Positions 22,240 to 34,262 of a DNA stretch of 64,000 nucleotides are shown piece after piece. Every line of letters begins with the position of its first letter. Within the stretch, counting starts at the first letter, position 1. The notes beneath the pieces are model-generated. The model ran no database searches, was not told the DNA's origin, and was given only the letters and a program-made list of their open reading frames with translations. This DNA is from Channallabes apus (lineage: Eukaryota; Chordata; Actinopteri; Siluriformes; Clariidae). The position numbers and the translations under genes were made by a program. The stretch lies in NCBI GenBank assembly GCA_030522415.1, contig CM060127.1, positions 12,905,646 to 12,969,645 on the forward strand, read 5' to 3'.

Positions 22240-24200
22240 GCACAAGAAAGAGATTTAAAAAATGGTTTGGAATTCATTGCTTTTAAGCTTCCCTTATTTC
22301 ACTTTGATACTCAGAGGTAACAAAAGCATCTTCTGGAATAAACAACAACAACAACAATAATAATCATAATCATTATTTACATATACAATGAGAACAGGTA
22401 AAATACTTCATTCTTATTAATAAGCTTTCTGGATTAAAATAGTCCATAGTTATTAGGATTTCATAGTTTGTTCTTTGAATGTTCTCAGAGACGCCAGACA
22501 TCTTCCACCAGCCGAGCCGACTTTGATCCTATAGATTAACAGAAGTTTTGCCTCAGCTGAGCGAAGTGCTCAAGATGCTTCAGGAGATCAGTAAGATAAG
22601 CTGTTCAGAGCCTTAAACACCATGAGCAGTGCTTAGCGTGGGGCTCGAAGCGCATCGCGTATGCAGTGCATCCTAAAATGGAGGATCTTTGATTTATTAT
22701 TTATTAATTTTTTTTCTTATTGACCCAAGGACATTGGACGTTGTCTGGAGAGACTCTGATCACATTCAACACAGCCAGAGGTCGTCGGGAGCGAGCCGGG
22801 TCAGCGTGTCCCGAGGTCACGTGCGTAAGCGCGGGTGTGAAGGTGCTCCGTAGGGATGGAGCGAGAAAGCTGGACTCTCACCTCCGCTCCTCGCACTCGC
22901 AACACGGCAGGTCACCCGTGGTACTCACCTGTGGTCCCTCAGTCACCTTCGCTCACACTCACACTCGCACTCCCTGTGTGTGTGTGTGGATGAGAAAGCG
23001 AGACAGACAGAGAGAGAGAGAGAGATGTTCCGTCTGCACCTGCAGACTGCTGTAGCGGCGCATGTCACCATTTCCGCACATTTCCAGGCTCCTTTCCTTT
23101 TTTCCTCCGCTCTTAAAACGTCCTTGTGTATAAATAGCCTGGCCATCCATGCTCGCTGATATCGAGCACTTTATTTCATTTAATTTTATTCCAGGGTGGG
23201 AAAAAAGGGGCCAGAAAAGAAAGCAGAGTTCCGAACCACACTACACAACATCCCGAGTCTCTCTCTCTCCGTCTGTCTCTCGCTCTCTCTCTGTCTGTGT
23301 CTGTCTTTCCTCTGGCACTTTTCCTGCTGCCTAGAATTAGCAATCGAGAAAAACAAACAAATTACGAGGAAATAAGCAGAACGGGTAATAAGCATGTAGC
23401 GACATGCAGAGCGCAATCTTCATGGGGATGGAGAAAGCAGAGAAATAGGAACGAGAGAAGCAGGAAGGAGGACCACCAGCACAGCAGAAACCTTCCCTAG
23501 CAGTCTGTTCCTGTCCCGATTCTTCCGTCCCCCCGCCCATCTTTCGTCCGGTCCGTCCCCGGCGCGTGTGGCGGGCGTGTGGCGCGAGACAGATGGGCGG
23601 ATGATGGATGGGACGTGATGGACAGCGGGTTGATGGATAGGCCGGCGTGAGGCCGATAGAGGATTAAAGCAGGGCCGGGGCCCGGAGCCGCGTCTCGTTG
23701 ATGGATAGATAGAAGGAATGAGCGGATAAACAAGAGAGCGCTAATCCACGCCCCTCGGACAGACAGAAAATCAAGCGGAGGGTAATAGAGCGACAGGGGG
23801 AGGCGCATGCACAGGGCCATGAGGGAGGTAAGGCACCGTATGAGCGATGAGCAGGATAAGTAAAGGTGTTTGAAGTCTTAGAGGACGATGTGATGGTCGA
23901 GCCGCGGAGCACAACAGTCTTTGATTGGTATTGGACACCCGGTGTCAGAAGTACAAAAGGACGAGTGTGAGGTGCCCGGCAGAGAGCCTATTGGGAAACC
24001 AAACCCATCTTCACACTGCTATCGAGTGATAAGCTCTCTGTCTCTCTCTCTCTCTCTCTCACTTCCCGAGTCGCAGGACTACGAGTCGCCTCAGGTGCCG
24101 GTATCGATCCGTAGCACCTGTTTAACCCACACTCGAGCAAAGGTCCACGACTTATTTTCATCTCTCTGGCGATTTTGATGGTGTGATTAACTCTTAAAGC

Positions 24201-24202
<2 letters not shown>
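22240..24202. other. Non-coding, several GC-richer islands
   Basis: Contains a GT/GA patch at 22975-23025, CT-rich patches at 23258-23310 and 24038-24061, and a GC-rich stretch at 23525-23700 with many CpGs. Opposing frames of 60-110 codons exist (22720-23055, 23497-23820, 23664-23912), but none shows a domain or splice signals. Nothing else recognised. Confidence 0.4.

Positions 24203-24234
<32 letters not shown>
24203..24234. repeat. (CT)n microsatellite
   Basis: About 16 CT units. Confidence 0.95.
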
Positions 24235-24238
<4 letters not shown>

Positions 24239-25995
24239 GGCCACGTTACATTACTGCACGTAAAAAAAAAACCCACAGAGCTCCAGATCAGCTCGAAGCT
24301 TTCTGTCAATTAGCAGCAAGGTGGCTTGGGCATTAAGCAGCGAGAGTGGGAGTCATAAACGAAGCAAAGTGGAAGGAAGCAGCCGAGTAATGGAGGTTAG
24401 CGATGAGAGTGTTGACAGGCGGTGTCAACCCTAACCACGCTGACCCACAGAGCGCTACTGAATGCAAAATTGCCTGAATCTGAGCGCCGGGCCTCGCACG
24501 TGGGCCGCATGCTAAACGATGCATGAATTTTGCAGCGAGGGAAACAGCGGCGATGGAAACTGTGCCGTCCTGGTGTGTTTTTTTTTTTGCCACATGTGAT
24601 TCCTTCTGTTTTAATCAATGCGTATGTGCAGATTTTAGATGGTCAACATAATTCGCATGAAAAAATTCTCCATTTCCTTAAGGTTTAAAAAGAAAATATG
24701 GGTGTGAATAATGAGCGTGTAGCCTTTCAGGGAATTAGGCCAAATCTTGTAGGAGAAAATAAGAGATAAATGCAGCAGAGAGAAAAGCCTGGACGCTGGG
24801 ACAGAAACGGACCTAACACCACTCGAGTTGTTATTTTTCATCTCTCATCCGAAGTCAACCATCGTCATACCAACAGTGTGTCCTGTGGAAGGGGTCGGCA
24901 TATTACCTGCCAACACAAAAGTGGTCTACATGAGGATGTGCAACCGTCTGCATACCCTCCGTATTCGCTTTTATGGCAGCTGGCATCCGCTACATTTGCT
25001 GCCTCTCAGTACACCACTCTCGCGGTAACAGAATAATCAGGTTCAGAAGCGGCAGCGCGAGAGTGAACTGTCCGTTCAGCATCGTTTCCCCCGAACAGAT
25101 CTTACAAAGGGTGTGGCAAATCATCTCTGCGCATTATGAAATGTTTAGTTTTTTTAATATTCAGCGTATACACAAGCGAAGTCAGAGACTGTGAAATTGT
25201 ACCAACTACAGAATATTTTTCCATTTAATTACATTCTCTTTATTTTTGGATCCCGTCTTTACGCCTGTATATCAGCGTTTCAGGGACGTTGGTTTTATAA
25301 GCACATAATGTCGCTCAAGTGCTAAGCAACATTTACGCCTGAACGTTTCAAGTCGTCGAAATTCGAACGCATGCGATAAAGGACCGCGGCGTGTCTTGTG
25401 TGCGAAAGAGAGAGAGAGAGAGAGAGAAAAAAAAATAAAAAAATCTATAACAGACTCTCCAGAGTCGAGGCGAAGGTTCTTCCGCTGAGGAGCTGAAAAT
25501 AAACCGCAGCATCAGGAGCTCAGTCTGAAATTAAGCTCCAAATTAAACTCCATTAAATGATAATCCTTATGATAATATTCCTATAAGGGCGGCTGGCGTG
25601 CTGTGAGCGGGGAACCGTTTCGTAACAGATGAGCGTGTTTGTTCACACCAGGAGGACGGCTCAGCCTCCACCGGCGCTCCATTAGCGGAGAGCTGTTACT
25701 ATGGAAGGGGAAGACGATTTATTCCTCGTCTCCCCGAGGCACGTCCTCCGCCCAGGGGACCGGGACACGCGCCTCCCCAATCCGACACCAAGAATAGACT
25801 GGGTATGAGATCACTAATGATTTGGGACACCTTCGCTGGCCGTCCTGTGGCTCGTGGAGCGCTGAAACGTCCCCCCCGCCAGTCTCTCCTAGTCTGTGTT
25901 TGCGTACAACAGCGTGGGACGAAAGCACGTGTGCCTGGAGGACAAGCGAGATTCAGCATGAGAGCATTTACAGAAAATAATCTTTCCCCCTTGCC
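24235..25995. other. Non-coding; possible regulatory block 25520-25720
   Basis: A (GA)n run lies at 25408-25428. Around 25525-25590 several AATTAA/ATTAAA/TGATAATCC words cluster, a homeodomain-like pattern, followed by a unique GC-balanced stretch to 25720. No exon was recognised. Overlapping frames at 24770-25036 and 24828-25028 have no family resemblance. Confidence 0.35.
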
Positions 25996-26064
25996 TGCTT
26001 TCTCTCTCTCTCTCACTCTCTCTTTCTCTCTCTCTCTCACTCTCTCTTTCTCTCTCTCTCTCTT
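25996..26064. repeat. (TC)n microsatellite, interrupted
   Basis: CT-rich run with repeating CACTCTCTCTTTCTCTCT motifs, in effect a short tandem array of about 30 bp, twice. Confidence 0.9.
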
Positions 26065-26294
26065 TATCTGTCATTAATTGCCAAGTTGTACACTTCTGGT
26101 GTTTTTTTTTTTTATAGTAATAATTATCGATTATCGCAGTATAAAAATCAAGATGGATTTACCAGGCTGTCACTATATCGGTGGGATTCAGGAGGTTGAA
26201 ATGAGATTAGGCTTAAATGGAATTTAATTATTGTCGGCCGCGGCTCTCAAGACTGCCTGCCACCCAGACACCATGACGCTGATCTGCTGGGGTG

Positions 26295-26344
26295 CGTGTG
26301 TGTGTGTGTATATATATTATATGTGTGTGTGTGTGTGTGTGTGC
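26295..26344. repeat. Compound (GT)n(TA)n(GT)n microsatellite
   Basis: GT run, then TATATATATTATAT, then a second GT run of about 10 units. Confidence 0.9.
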
Positions 26345-26572
26345 TTTTCTCTACATTGGTCTTGGCTTTTTCGTCTTTGTCCCGTCTCCGTACCGCACTG
26401 CATCTCTATAAGCGAGCCTCTTATTTGTTTCTCGTACAGATGTTTCTCTCATGTGATATTCTCTGGCTATTCATTGACCAGGTAGTGCATGTCTATTATT
26501 ACACTATTTACAATATTCATTTGTTTGCATTCTTCAATAGAAGGCCTGATCCTTGAACTGCTTTTCATCTGC

Positions 26573-26600
26573 GAGGGGCGTTCAAGTCAAACCGGTACTT
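26573..26600 (+). mobile_element. Possible mariner-like terminus
   Basis: GAGGGGCGTTCAAGTCAAAC resembles the terminus style of mariner-group elements, and GAGCGTTCGAGTCAATCC at 46383 precedes the mariner-like relic there. The downstream 350 bp holds no recognisable transposase. Confidence 0.3.
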
Positions 26601-28639
26601 GTGCTAAAATCTCTGATGAATGAAGGCGTACAAGCAGTGTTATTTTACTGAAGTTCTGCATGTCCATGTGGCGCTTCTCCAGACCAGTCCTAAACTGGCC
26701 TATAGGTGTCCTGTTGTCCCAGGGTGTATTCCCATTTCAGCTCCATTGCCACCCTTATAAGGATAAAGCACTTCCTGAAGATAAACAGGCCTTTCATCTA
26801 ATGAGAAAGAACAACATGTGGATGATGAGGCTAAGATTATGGACCTGTTGCCAAGCTAGCGTGAACATAGATAGCGTAGCATGTAAAGAGAATGTAAACG
26901 GAAGAAAAGTATATATTGTTTTTTTTTTCTTTTTTACATGCTTTTTGATCTGGCTGTGGGCGGAGCTAATTTATGACCCTGAAAAATGTAATCATAAGGT
27001 TGCAATAAAGAAAGTTTGAAAGTGACAACGAGTCACGAGTGTGAAGACTAGGATATTGTTTCATATTATTTATTCAATCAGACTGTATTCTTGCTAGAGA
27101 ACCGTGAACAATTCTAAACGTTACATATCGCACCTTTAATAGCTTTCTTTCAAACTGCAACGTTCAGATTCAGAACGGCGTGTTTCCGTGCACGTAAAAC
27201 AAGAACAGGTGAAAAAAACCAACAACGATGGTGCTGTGCGCGACCGGGGTTTCGCATTAATGACATTGCGTGACTGTCCTCGTACATCGCGTTCAGGCCG
27301 TTCGTTATTGTTCAGCGCTGGCTGTTTTTTTTTTGCAGTATTTCAGATTTGTCAGGCTTTCTGTGCTGGAACATTAATTTCCTGCTCCGCCTGCCATGTT
27401 CTGATGTGCAGGTATTGTTCGGCTGTAACATCTCACTCTGAATGGAATCACAGCGACGCTGTTTGTCTAGATAGGGCCGTCATGTCACACTCAGACTTCA
27501 CAACTCGTCTTTCACTTCCGTCACATTCGAAAACGAAATGTCCATCTGGCGTAAATCAATAGGTGAACCTGAGACGCAGATGGATAACCAGGCGAACGAG
27601 TATAGATAAACGAGTAAATGCTGCCAACAAGTGAATTGATGTTTATGGATTGGCTTCCCGAGTCCCGTCTTTGCCAGGTGATGAAAAGAACACGGTAGAG
27701 CCTCGCTGCGTGTTTGTGTTGCACATGCAAGAGCTCCGCGAAAAAAGGGTAAATTCATCAGCGGGTCTGCAAAGGGGTTTTATCTGAATCCTCCGCCTCT
27801 CTGCCCTGCTCTCTCTTTCTCTCCCGTTCACGTCCCTCTCCCTCATTCTTACTGTGAGCTGGATCAATATCTGAATTAATGTGTAAGTAAAAAGATAAAG
27901 TGTGCGGCTCCGGCCTTCTCAGGCACCGCAGGATCGCCTGGCTTCGCCCTCGCCGTCCTCACGCCGAGGCACACGGAGACTTGAAAATAAGAGCCCTCAT
28001 TAATAATGAATGTGTTACAGTGCCAAGTTGGAACACGTTCAGCTTTTTGAAATCCACCACGTTTTTTTTTCTTCTTCTCCTGCTTTAGTCCCAGCTGTAT
28101 TAATTATTGTAATCATTAGCCAGTAGTGGCAGGAATCTGTAGGCACCTCACGACTCAATTCGACTTTTTTTAGGTGTTAATATGCGATTATATAATGATC
28201 CTTAATGTATTCTCAGTTTTGATGATGGAACCAGTTTTTTTCAGTATGACCAACAGACTGCCTGTACAAATAACACTAGATTTTATTTATTTACTTTATG
28301 GTTTGCATTAATTATTATTATTATCTTATAGTCAAAAGTGTGGACACACGTTTGGATTTATTTTCTACATTCTATACCAATACAGTTTTTTTTAAACCTA
28401 CTGTATGAAATTAAACATATGGCGTTAAGCAATTAAGTGACAACACAAACAGTCAGTTGTTATTTTAAGACATGAAGGTCAGCTGTTCTGGGACACGTCT
28501 TCTAAGAGACAGTATTGTCAAGTGCATTTGTGAAAGCCATCAAGCCCCATGATAAAACTGACTCTCATGTAGATCATCCCAGGAAAACAAGAGCAACATT
28601 TACCTCTGAAATTGAAAGGTGTTCAAGCTTTCGACTGGT
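26601..28639. other. Non-coding, no clear feature
   Basis: A CACCTTTAA end-like word near 27130 resembles the right end of a TTAA-type element, but no partner was found. The frames at 26660-27019 and 27188-27562 show no domain. AT-rich from 28130. An ATTAATTATTATTATTATC patch lies near 28308. GC-balanced unique sequence at 27890-28030 may be regulatory. Confidence 0.4.
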
Positions 28640-29032
28640 AACGTAGTACTGTGTGGTATAGTACAGTATGGCATAGAATAGTACACTGTGGTATGTTAGG
28701 GTATGTTGTAACAGTGTAGTACGGTGTGGCATAGTACAGTACACTGTGCTGGTACTGAGTGGTATGGTATGGTATGATCCGATGTAGAACAGTACGGTGC
28801 ATCATAGTAACAGGTGGGCTGTAGTGCAGTGTGATATGGTGCGGTGTAGTACAGAGTGGTGTAGGTCTGTATAATACAACATAGTACAGTATGTAGTATA
28901 CAGTGGCACATAGTACAGTGAGCTGTAGTACAGAGTGGTGTAAAAGTGCATGATACTGTATGGTTTAGTACTGCACATTATGGTTTGTTGTAGTACAGTG
29001 TGGTGTAGTATGGTACGGTACAATATAGTAAT
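28640..29032. repeat. Degenerate minisatellite, left arm
   Basis: Imperfect units built on GTAGTACAGTGTGGT (about 15 bp) repeat across roughly 390 bp and continue after the inserted hAT. The minus-strand frames rich in His, Tyr and Thr here are products of the repeat. Confidence 0.85.
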
Positions 29033-29040
29033 GTGTGAGC
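29033..29040. repeat. hAT target-site duplication, left
   Basis: GTGTGAGC, identical to 30193-30200. Eight base pairs is the characteristic hAT duplication length. Confidence 0.95.
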
Positions 29041-29237
29041 TAGGGCTGCACGATATATGGAAAACATATCGTTATCGCGATAATGGCATGCGCGATAACC
29101 ATATCGCAAAGAGTTGCGATAAATACTTTATGTGCCAAGCATTTGTGTGTCCAAATTTGACCAATCAGATGGGCCCTTACTATGTTTATACCCGCTTATA
29201 TATATATATAATAACCATACACTCATCTAACCTGGGA

Positions 29238-29287
<50 letters not shown>

Positions 29288-30192
29288 TATATCTTTATAC
29301 TTCATTCTGTCACGATCTAACCCGGGATGATCAGAAGACTTAGCGATTAGCCGTTAGCCCTTTATAGCGTGTAAACCCAAACGCGGAAGCAAGCGAGTCG
29401 GCAGGATAACCACGCGAATTAGTTTAAGGACTCTCACAGAAGGGGAGCAAGGGAAAAACACACATTTAACCCGCGTCCTATAAACACACACTCGAATCAG
29501 AAAGTAAACAATCTGCACCGACATGGCGAACTCAGTGACTAAGCTGTATGCAATGGCTTGTTTACTCCTCTTATACTTCCGGGTTCGCGCCTGCAATACT
29601 TCCGGGTCCTAGTGCCGGTCGCGGATCTCGTGCGTGTGTGTGTGTGCTGTGTGTGTGTGTGTGTGTGTGACAAATAGTATTTTTTTATTACATTTTTGTT
29701 TAATAATATTTATTTTTATTTAAAAAAAAACAAACATAACAAAAAAACAGGCAAGCCAAAGAGAATATTTAGTTTAAAAGATGCTCTTGTTTTAAGACAC
29801 TATTAATGAGTGTATGGTTACATGTAAATAAAAAGTAATGTTTGAAAGTAATTCATATTGTGTTGGCAGGTTTATAGTAACAGCAAACCAGAAGTCAGAA
29901 TATCTGCTGAGGGTTTTAAGTCATTCATAGTGTTTTGAAGTCTAAATATTTTCAAATTCCTTGACATATAGTTTCTTTTTAGCCTGAATTAGATTTAATT
30001 ACATCAGACGAATATCTATTACCTGTTTACTTTAGTATGATCATTACATATGAATAAATAATAATAAAAATAGGCAATAATAATAATAAATGCATTTCTC
30101 TAGAGAAATGTTATATCGCAAGAAATATCGTTAACGCAGTATTCAACAACAATATCGCATATCGCATATTTTCCTAATATCGTGCAGCCCTA
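29041..30192. mobile_element. Complete non-autonomous hAT element, family 1
   Basis: The termini TAGGGCTGCACGATAT (left) and its exact reverse complement ATATCGTGCAGCCCTA (right) bound 1,152 bp. A perfect 8-bp duplication GTGTGAGC flanks both sides. There is no transposase frame; the longest frame (29354-29596, minus, 80 codons) is the same module found at 11797-12051. Subterminal DNA is rich in ATCG/CGAT words (TATCGTTATCGCGATA), as in related fish elements. An (AT)n tract (29240-29282) and (GT)n (29633-29669) lie inside. The element must be mobilised in trans. The intact duplication suggests a relatively recent insertion. Confidence 0.9.
29330..29632 (-). promoter_or_regulatory. Internal hAT module with paired ETS words
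   Basis: Reads on the minus strand as CCGGAAGT at 29605-29598 and 29582-29575, 23 bp apart, followed by CGCCATGTC. Spacing and words are the same in the copy at 11788-12090. ETS plus YY1-like words are typical of TATA-less promoters, so this may be the element's ancestral transposase promoter. Inference. Confidence 0.35.
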
Positions 30193-30200
30193 GTGTGAGC
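30193..30200. repeat. hAT target-site duplication, right
   Basis: GTGTGAGC, second copy of the 8-bp duplication. Confidence 0.95.
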
Positions 30201-30590
30201 TGTAGTATAGTGTATAGCTAGTACAGGTTATAGCTTGGTATGGTATGTTGTAGTACATTGTAGTGTAGTACAGTGTGGTGTAGGTCTGTATAATACTACA
30301 TAGTACAGTGTGGTATAGTACATTATGGTGTAGTACAGTGCAATGTAGGTCTGTCTAATACTACATAGTACATTGCGGTGTAGTACAGTGTTGTACAGTG
30401 TAGTACGACATGATGTGATACATTGTGGTGTAATAGTGTATGGTGCAGTATGGTGTAGTACTGTCCATTATGGTGTGGTGTAGTACAGTGTGGTGTAGTA
30501 CTGTACATTATGGTGTGTAGTACAGTATGGTGTAGTACTGTACATTATGGTTTGGTGTAGTACAGTGTGGTGTGATATAATACATAAACA
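30201..30590. repeat. Degenerate minisatellite, right arm
   Basis: Continuation of the 28640-29032 array after the hAT. The stretch 30420-30570 also has a higher-order unit of about 45-60 bp (GGTGTAGTACTGTACATTAT). Confidence 0.85.
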
Positions 30591-30684
30591 CGAAAGTAGT
30601 TTAGTAGTTGAGAAAGTAGAATAACTGTAGAGCCTCTAGGCAACATGGGACTACATGAGCACACTGGAGTTCGATTTGGCCACT

Positions 30685-30688
<4 letters not shown>

Positions 30689-30714
<26 letters not shown>
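30689..30714. repeat. (GT)n microsatellite
   Basis: About 13 units, followed by GA-rich DNA to 30730. Confidence 0.95.
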
Positions 30715-30715
<1 letters not shown>

Positions 30716-31704
30716 AGCGAGAGAGAGAGTAGTGTGTCTCACAAAAGAGGATAAAAGAAAGTCCTGCCTCCCTCGGTGGCCCGCTGCTTCTGATAGAGGT
30801 AGGATGTCCTAACACGTGTAGTGTGTGTGTGTGTGGGGGGTGTCGGAGTTGAAGCTAAAAGTGTGTGCGTGTAGATGTGTGTGAAGGAGAGAGAGAGATA
30901 GAGAGAGAGTGAAGGGGGGAGCAGAGTCGGCAGAGTGCTGATTTGGGGGAGTATTGTATTTCTCTAATCTCCTCAGATCACATCATCTAGAGCCAATAAT
31001 GCAACAGTGAGCCAAATGTCATGCTGCTCTTTCTTCATCTCTCACTTCATCTCTCTCTCTCCGTCTCTCTCCGTCTCTCTCACTTTTTTATTTTGCTGCA
31101 GTAGAGAGGAAGTCGTGCTGCAGAGGGTGGGAGAGGAGAGGGAGACAAACTCTGAGAGGAAAATGGCAGTGTATATATGTGTGAGAGATAAATAGAGAGA
31201 GAGAGAGAGAGAGAGACTGCCTGGACTTTTTTCAGACCTGACGCGAAAAAACAATGTGACGCACGCAGCACGCAGGGCGAGCAACAGCGGAAGAGGGTCA
31301 CACACACCAACATCAGACATAGTGTGCCGTGGATGTTTTTAACGTTGTTAGTCATTTCTATGGAAACGCTGTCGTTTTTTTCCCCCCACACTCGTAATTG
31401 TGGAGTTGTGGAAATGGAGATGGATCGCACTCTGAGAATTAATGAACGTAGCATAAAAGCCCTGCCGTTAACTTAGCCAGGTTTGAGCATTCATAGGGGT
31501 GACATGTAGCACACAATATAACCAACCTGCTGTAAAGCTGTCATTAGGAGTATGTTAGCATTGTGTAACCCAAAGTCTCCTTAATTTTGATGTTAATGTG
31601 AGGAAGATTGTCACATCCACCAAGATACACCAAGCTAGCTAGAAGGTTGCTATTGAATTTCTGTACGTTTTTCGCTAGCTCGTGCAGTGTTATAGCGCAT
31701 AGCA
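30715..31704. other. Non-coding with GA/CT patches
   Basis: (GA) patches at 30888-30912 and 31192-31217 and CT patches at 31046-31082. The frames at 31042-31320 and 31080-31454 run through them. No exon or element was recognised. Confidence 0.5.
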
Positions 31705-31920
31705 AGGATTCTTTTGTGCGACAATTCCTATTTCACCACAATCCATAATCGATTAAAAAAAAATAATTAAAATTTTATACTATAAATTTTATAATGTTCG
31801 CAGTTGACGTGGTAATATGTTGCAGTTCCTGTATAATCCTCCAGATGGTGCACTCTCAACTGTTCACACAGCACAGCATCATGTGTGGTAGGAACAAATT
31901 ATTTGCTAAGTTTGAAATTG
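31705..31920 (+). mobile_element. hAT-like dispersed family 2, copy d
   Basis: TTGTGCGACAATTCCTATTT, then GTATAATCCTCCAGATGGTG, then CACAGCATCATGTGTGGTAG and AATTATTTGCTAAG match the family order. The right end is lost to the A-rich run and SINE that follow. Confidence 0.5.
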
Positions 31921-31945
31921 TAAAAAAAAATGTAAGAAAAAAAAA

Positions 31946-32095
31946 TGGCAGCACCGTGGTGTCGTGGTTAGCATTGTGACCTCGCACCTCCAGGGTCGAG
32001 GGTTCGATCTCCTGCTCAGGTCTGTGCGTGTGGTGAAATATGAAGTTCACACTGTCTAAGAAAGTGTAATATGTGTTAAATGATGAATCAATGAT
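31946..32095 (+). mobile_element. SINE family 1, head-containing deleted copy
   Basis: GGCAGCACCGTGGTGTCGTG (A box with one change) and GGGTTCGATCTCC (B box) form the tRNA-like head, followed by a fragment of body and a short ATGATGAATCAATGATT tail-like end. The central body is deleted. It inserted next to an A-rich run. Confidence 0.7.
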
Positions 32096-33605
32096 TCAAT
32101 CGTAAGTAAAAGGCGTTATTTTAGTCTAGCTACACGTGTTGTGTCAGCATGATGTGGCGTAAGCAGTGTGTCTACACACTTTATAACTTGCTAATACTGT
32201 ACATGTCACGCTAATGAACCTGCCTGGTAATAGACTGCATTTCAAAATTGCAATTTTTTTTTTATGATACATACCTTGTTTTTTTTTTTTGTTTTTTGTT
32301 CTCAGGTTGTTGCATGACAGAAAAAACAAAAAAAGCTACCTTTTTTTTAAATATAGATTTTTTTATTATTGTGACTAAAACAGTTGAGTATTGATATTGA
32401 GTATTAATTCTAATGAAATACAAACCAGGCAACAGAATAATAAATATATAACCCATGTCTTACCTGACAACAGTGTATCATACCATATGCATTAGCCATA
32501 TATATGTATGGGAAGATGTATGACGTCTCATACATATATAAATATGGCACAGTACTACAGTATAGCACGCCCCCCCTCCAAACCCCTCTGTGCTCTCTCT
32601 CTCGCTCACTGCCTCGTCGCTGTGCCATCAGCTCGTCAGGATATAAATATCTCCCCGGCTCTATAGACATGCCACTATAATAATGTCACTCCCTTTCCAT
32701 AGCTCTCTCTCTCCGACTTCTTTCACACGTCTATACCGTATTCGTATCCGTTCCCACGCATCCTGATGATTTCACCGCTTCCTATGTCGTGACCCGAGTC
32801 GTACCACGCCGTCTGTTTTCCACCCGCCGTACGGAGCCGCGCTAGATGTTAACTTACGTTACGGTTGTTACCCGACACCTTTATTGCATATCAATAATTT
32901 CACTTTTTATTAGATTTTTTTTTTTTTCACTCATGCTCCCTGTAGTAAAATTAACCGCAGCTTTCATGGAAGGAAAGAGATGCATGGTAACCATGCCTAC
33001 TGAGTGCATGCTGAATTAAACTCGGAACTAAACTCTGGAGGAAATGCGAGCAGACTAGCGGACGTGTTGATTAAGGGTACTCATTATAGTGTGAACACTA
33101 TAGCGTATGACAGGAGGAAAAAAATGGGAAAAAAAGGCTTCAGCTTCCTAGCGAGTATAAGGATTGGACTATGGAGCAAAGGAAAAAGTTGAGTTGAGGT
33201 TAGAAGGTAAGAAGGGAAGCGCATGAAGCGATGAAGCACCCATCACGCATAGTGTCCACTGTACAAGCCTCTGGAGACAGTTCCTCTGTTCTAGACTCTG
33301 TAACATTATGTGGCAATAAAACGAAGTCAGCTGACGACCTGCATGTACTGAATGACCACGTTATCACATCTATGCATTATTATTATTTTTTTTATACCCT
33401 GATGGCATGCCCATATTCAAGAACTGAAGGATTGTGAAAGAATGGTTCTGGGAGCACGATGAATCATTTTCACACATGAACCGGACACCAGCGTATAATA
33501 AAGGCTATGGGTACAGATTCTATATAGAATGATTTCTTCTGGTGAACGGAGAAGCCTGAATCGTTTTTCATCATCTCTACTACTGTATGTAATATGACAG
33601 TTGAG
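32096..33605. other. Non-coding, no recognised feature
   Basis: Poly-T/A runs at 32258-32300 and 32340-32360. A (TATA)-type patch lies at 32500-32550. Unique sequence at 32690-32870 contains several CpGs. No exon or element was identified. Confidence 0.5.
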
Positions 33606-33922
33606 ATGTCGGAAATCGATTCAATTACATATCGTGATTCATTTGTGCAGCAATTCATGTATCATGCTGACTTTGAAATAATTAAAAAATGATTTAGATA
33701 TTTTCGCATTCAAGGTGGTAAGCGGTTGCGGTTCCTCTATAATCCTGCATGTGGCTCAATTTAAACTGTGCTTCATACAGTTTGTTTACAATTGGAACAA
33801 AATCTGACATCAAATCATCATATTTCTTAAATTGTGACACTTACAAAATGGCGCATAGCAACAGCACCTAGTTATCGTGATAATATCTCATCAGGTGGTC
33901 CCGAGTGATTCCCATCCGTATT
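33606..33922 (+). mobile_element. hAT-like dispersed family 2, copy e
   Basis: GTGCAGCAATTCATGTATCA, GTTCCTCTATAATCCTGCAT and the right end ATCTCATCAGGTGGTCCCG, then TGATTCCCATCCGTA, match copy c. The left end (GGAAATCGATTCAATTACA) is family-like. About 317 bp; no transposase. Confidence 0.55.
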
Positions 33923-34159
33923 AAATAGGGAACAAGTACTGAAACAAGTAAGATCCTGTTCTCACTTACATTATAACAGCTGTATATACAGTATGTATAT
34001 ATTATTTCTTTTCTTTCCTGGTGTAAGCAGCTTGTCAGTTCCTAAGTTTATCAGGATAAGTTACAGCTTTAAGTCAGACTATGAAGCGCTGACACTGGAG
34101 ACTCCTTCCATGAATTTTAAATACCTATCAGAACTTTGATGACATGTGAAACATTTAAT
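33923..34159. other. Short unique stretch
   Basis: No recognised feature. Confidence 0.5.
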
Positions 34160-34262
34160 ACTGAAGCACGATATTTATAAAACCGTGATAGTTACAGAAT
34201 CGCAATACAAATCGAACTGGCATGGAGGTATCGTGATAATACTGTATTGTCCCTGAGCCTGT
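34160..34262 (+). mobile_element. hAT-like family 2, 3' fragment
   Basis: ACAGAATCGCAATACAAATC and TATCGTGATAATACTGTATT follow the subterminal order of copies c and f. The terminal bases are not preserved. Confidence 0.4.

Noticed and set aside
22720..23055. 111-codon plus frame in CpG-bearing DNA as an exon
   Set aside because: Runs into GT/GA microsatellite, no acceptor/donor pair, no family resemblance.
28640..30590. CRISPR-like array
   Set aside because: Repeats are degenerate, lack spacers, and the host is a eukaryote; this is a minisatellite.
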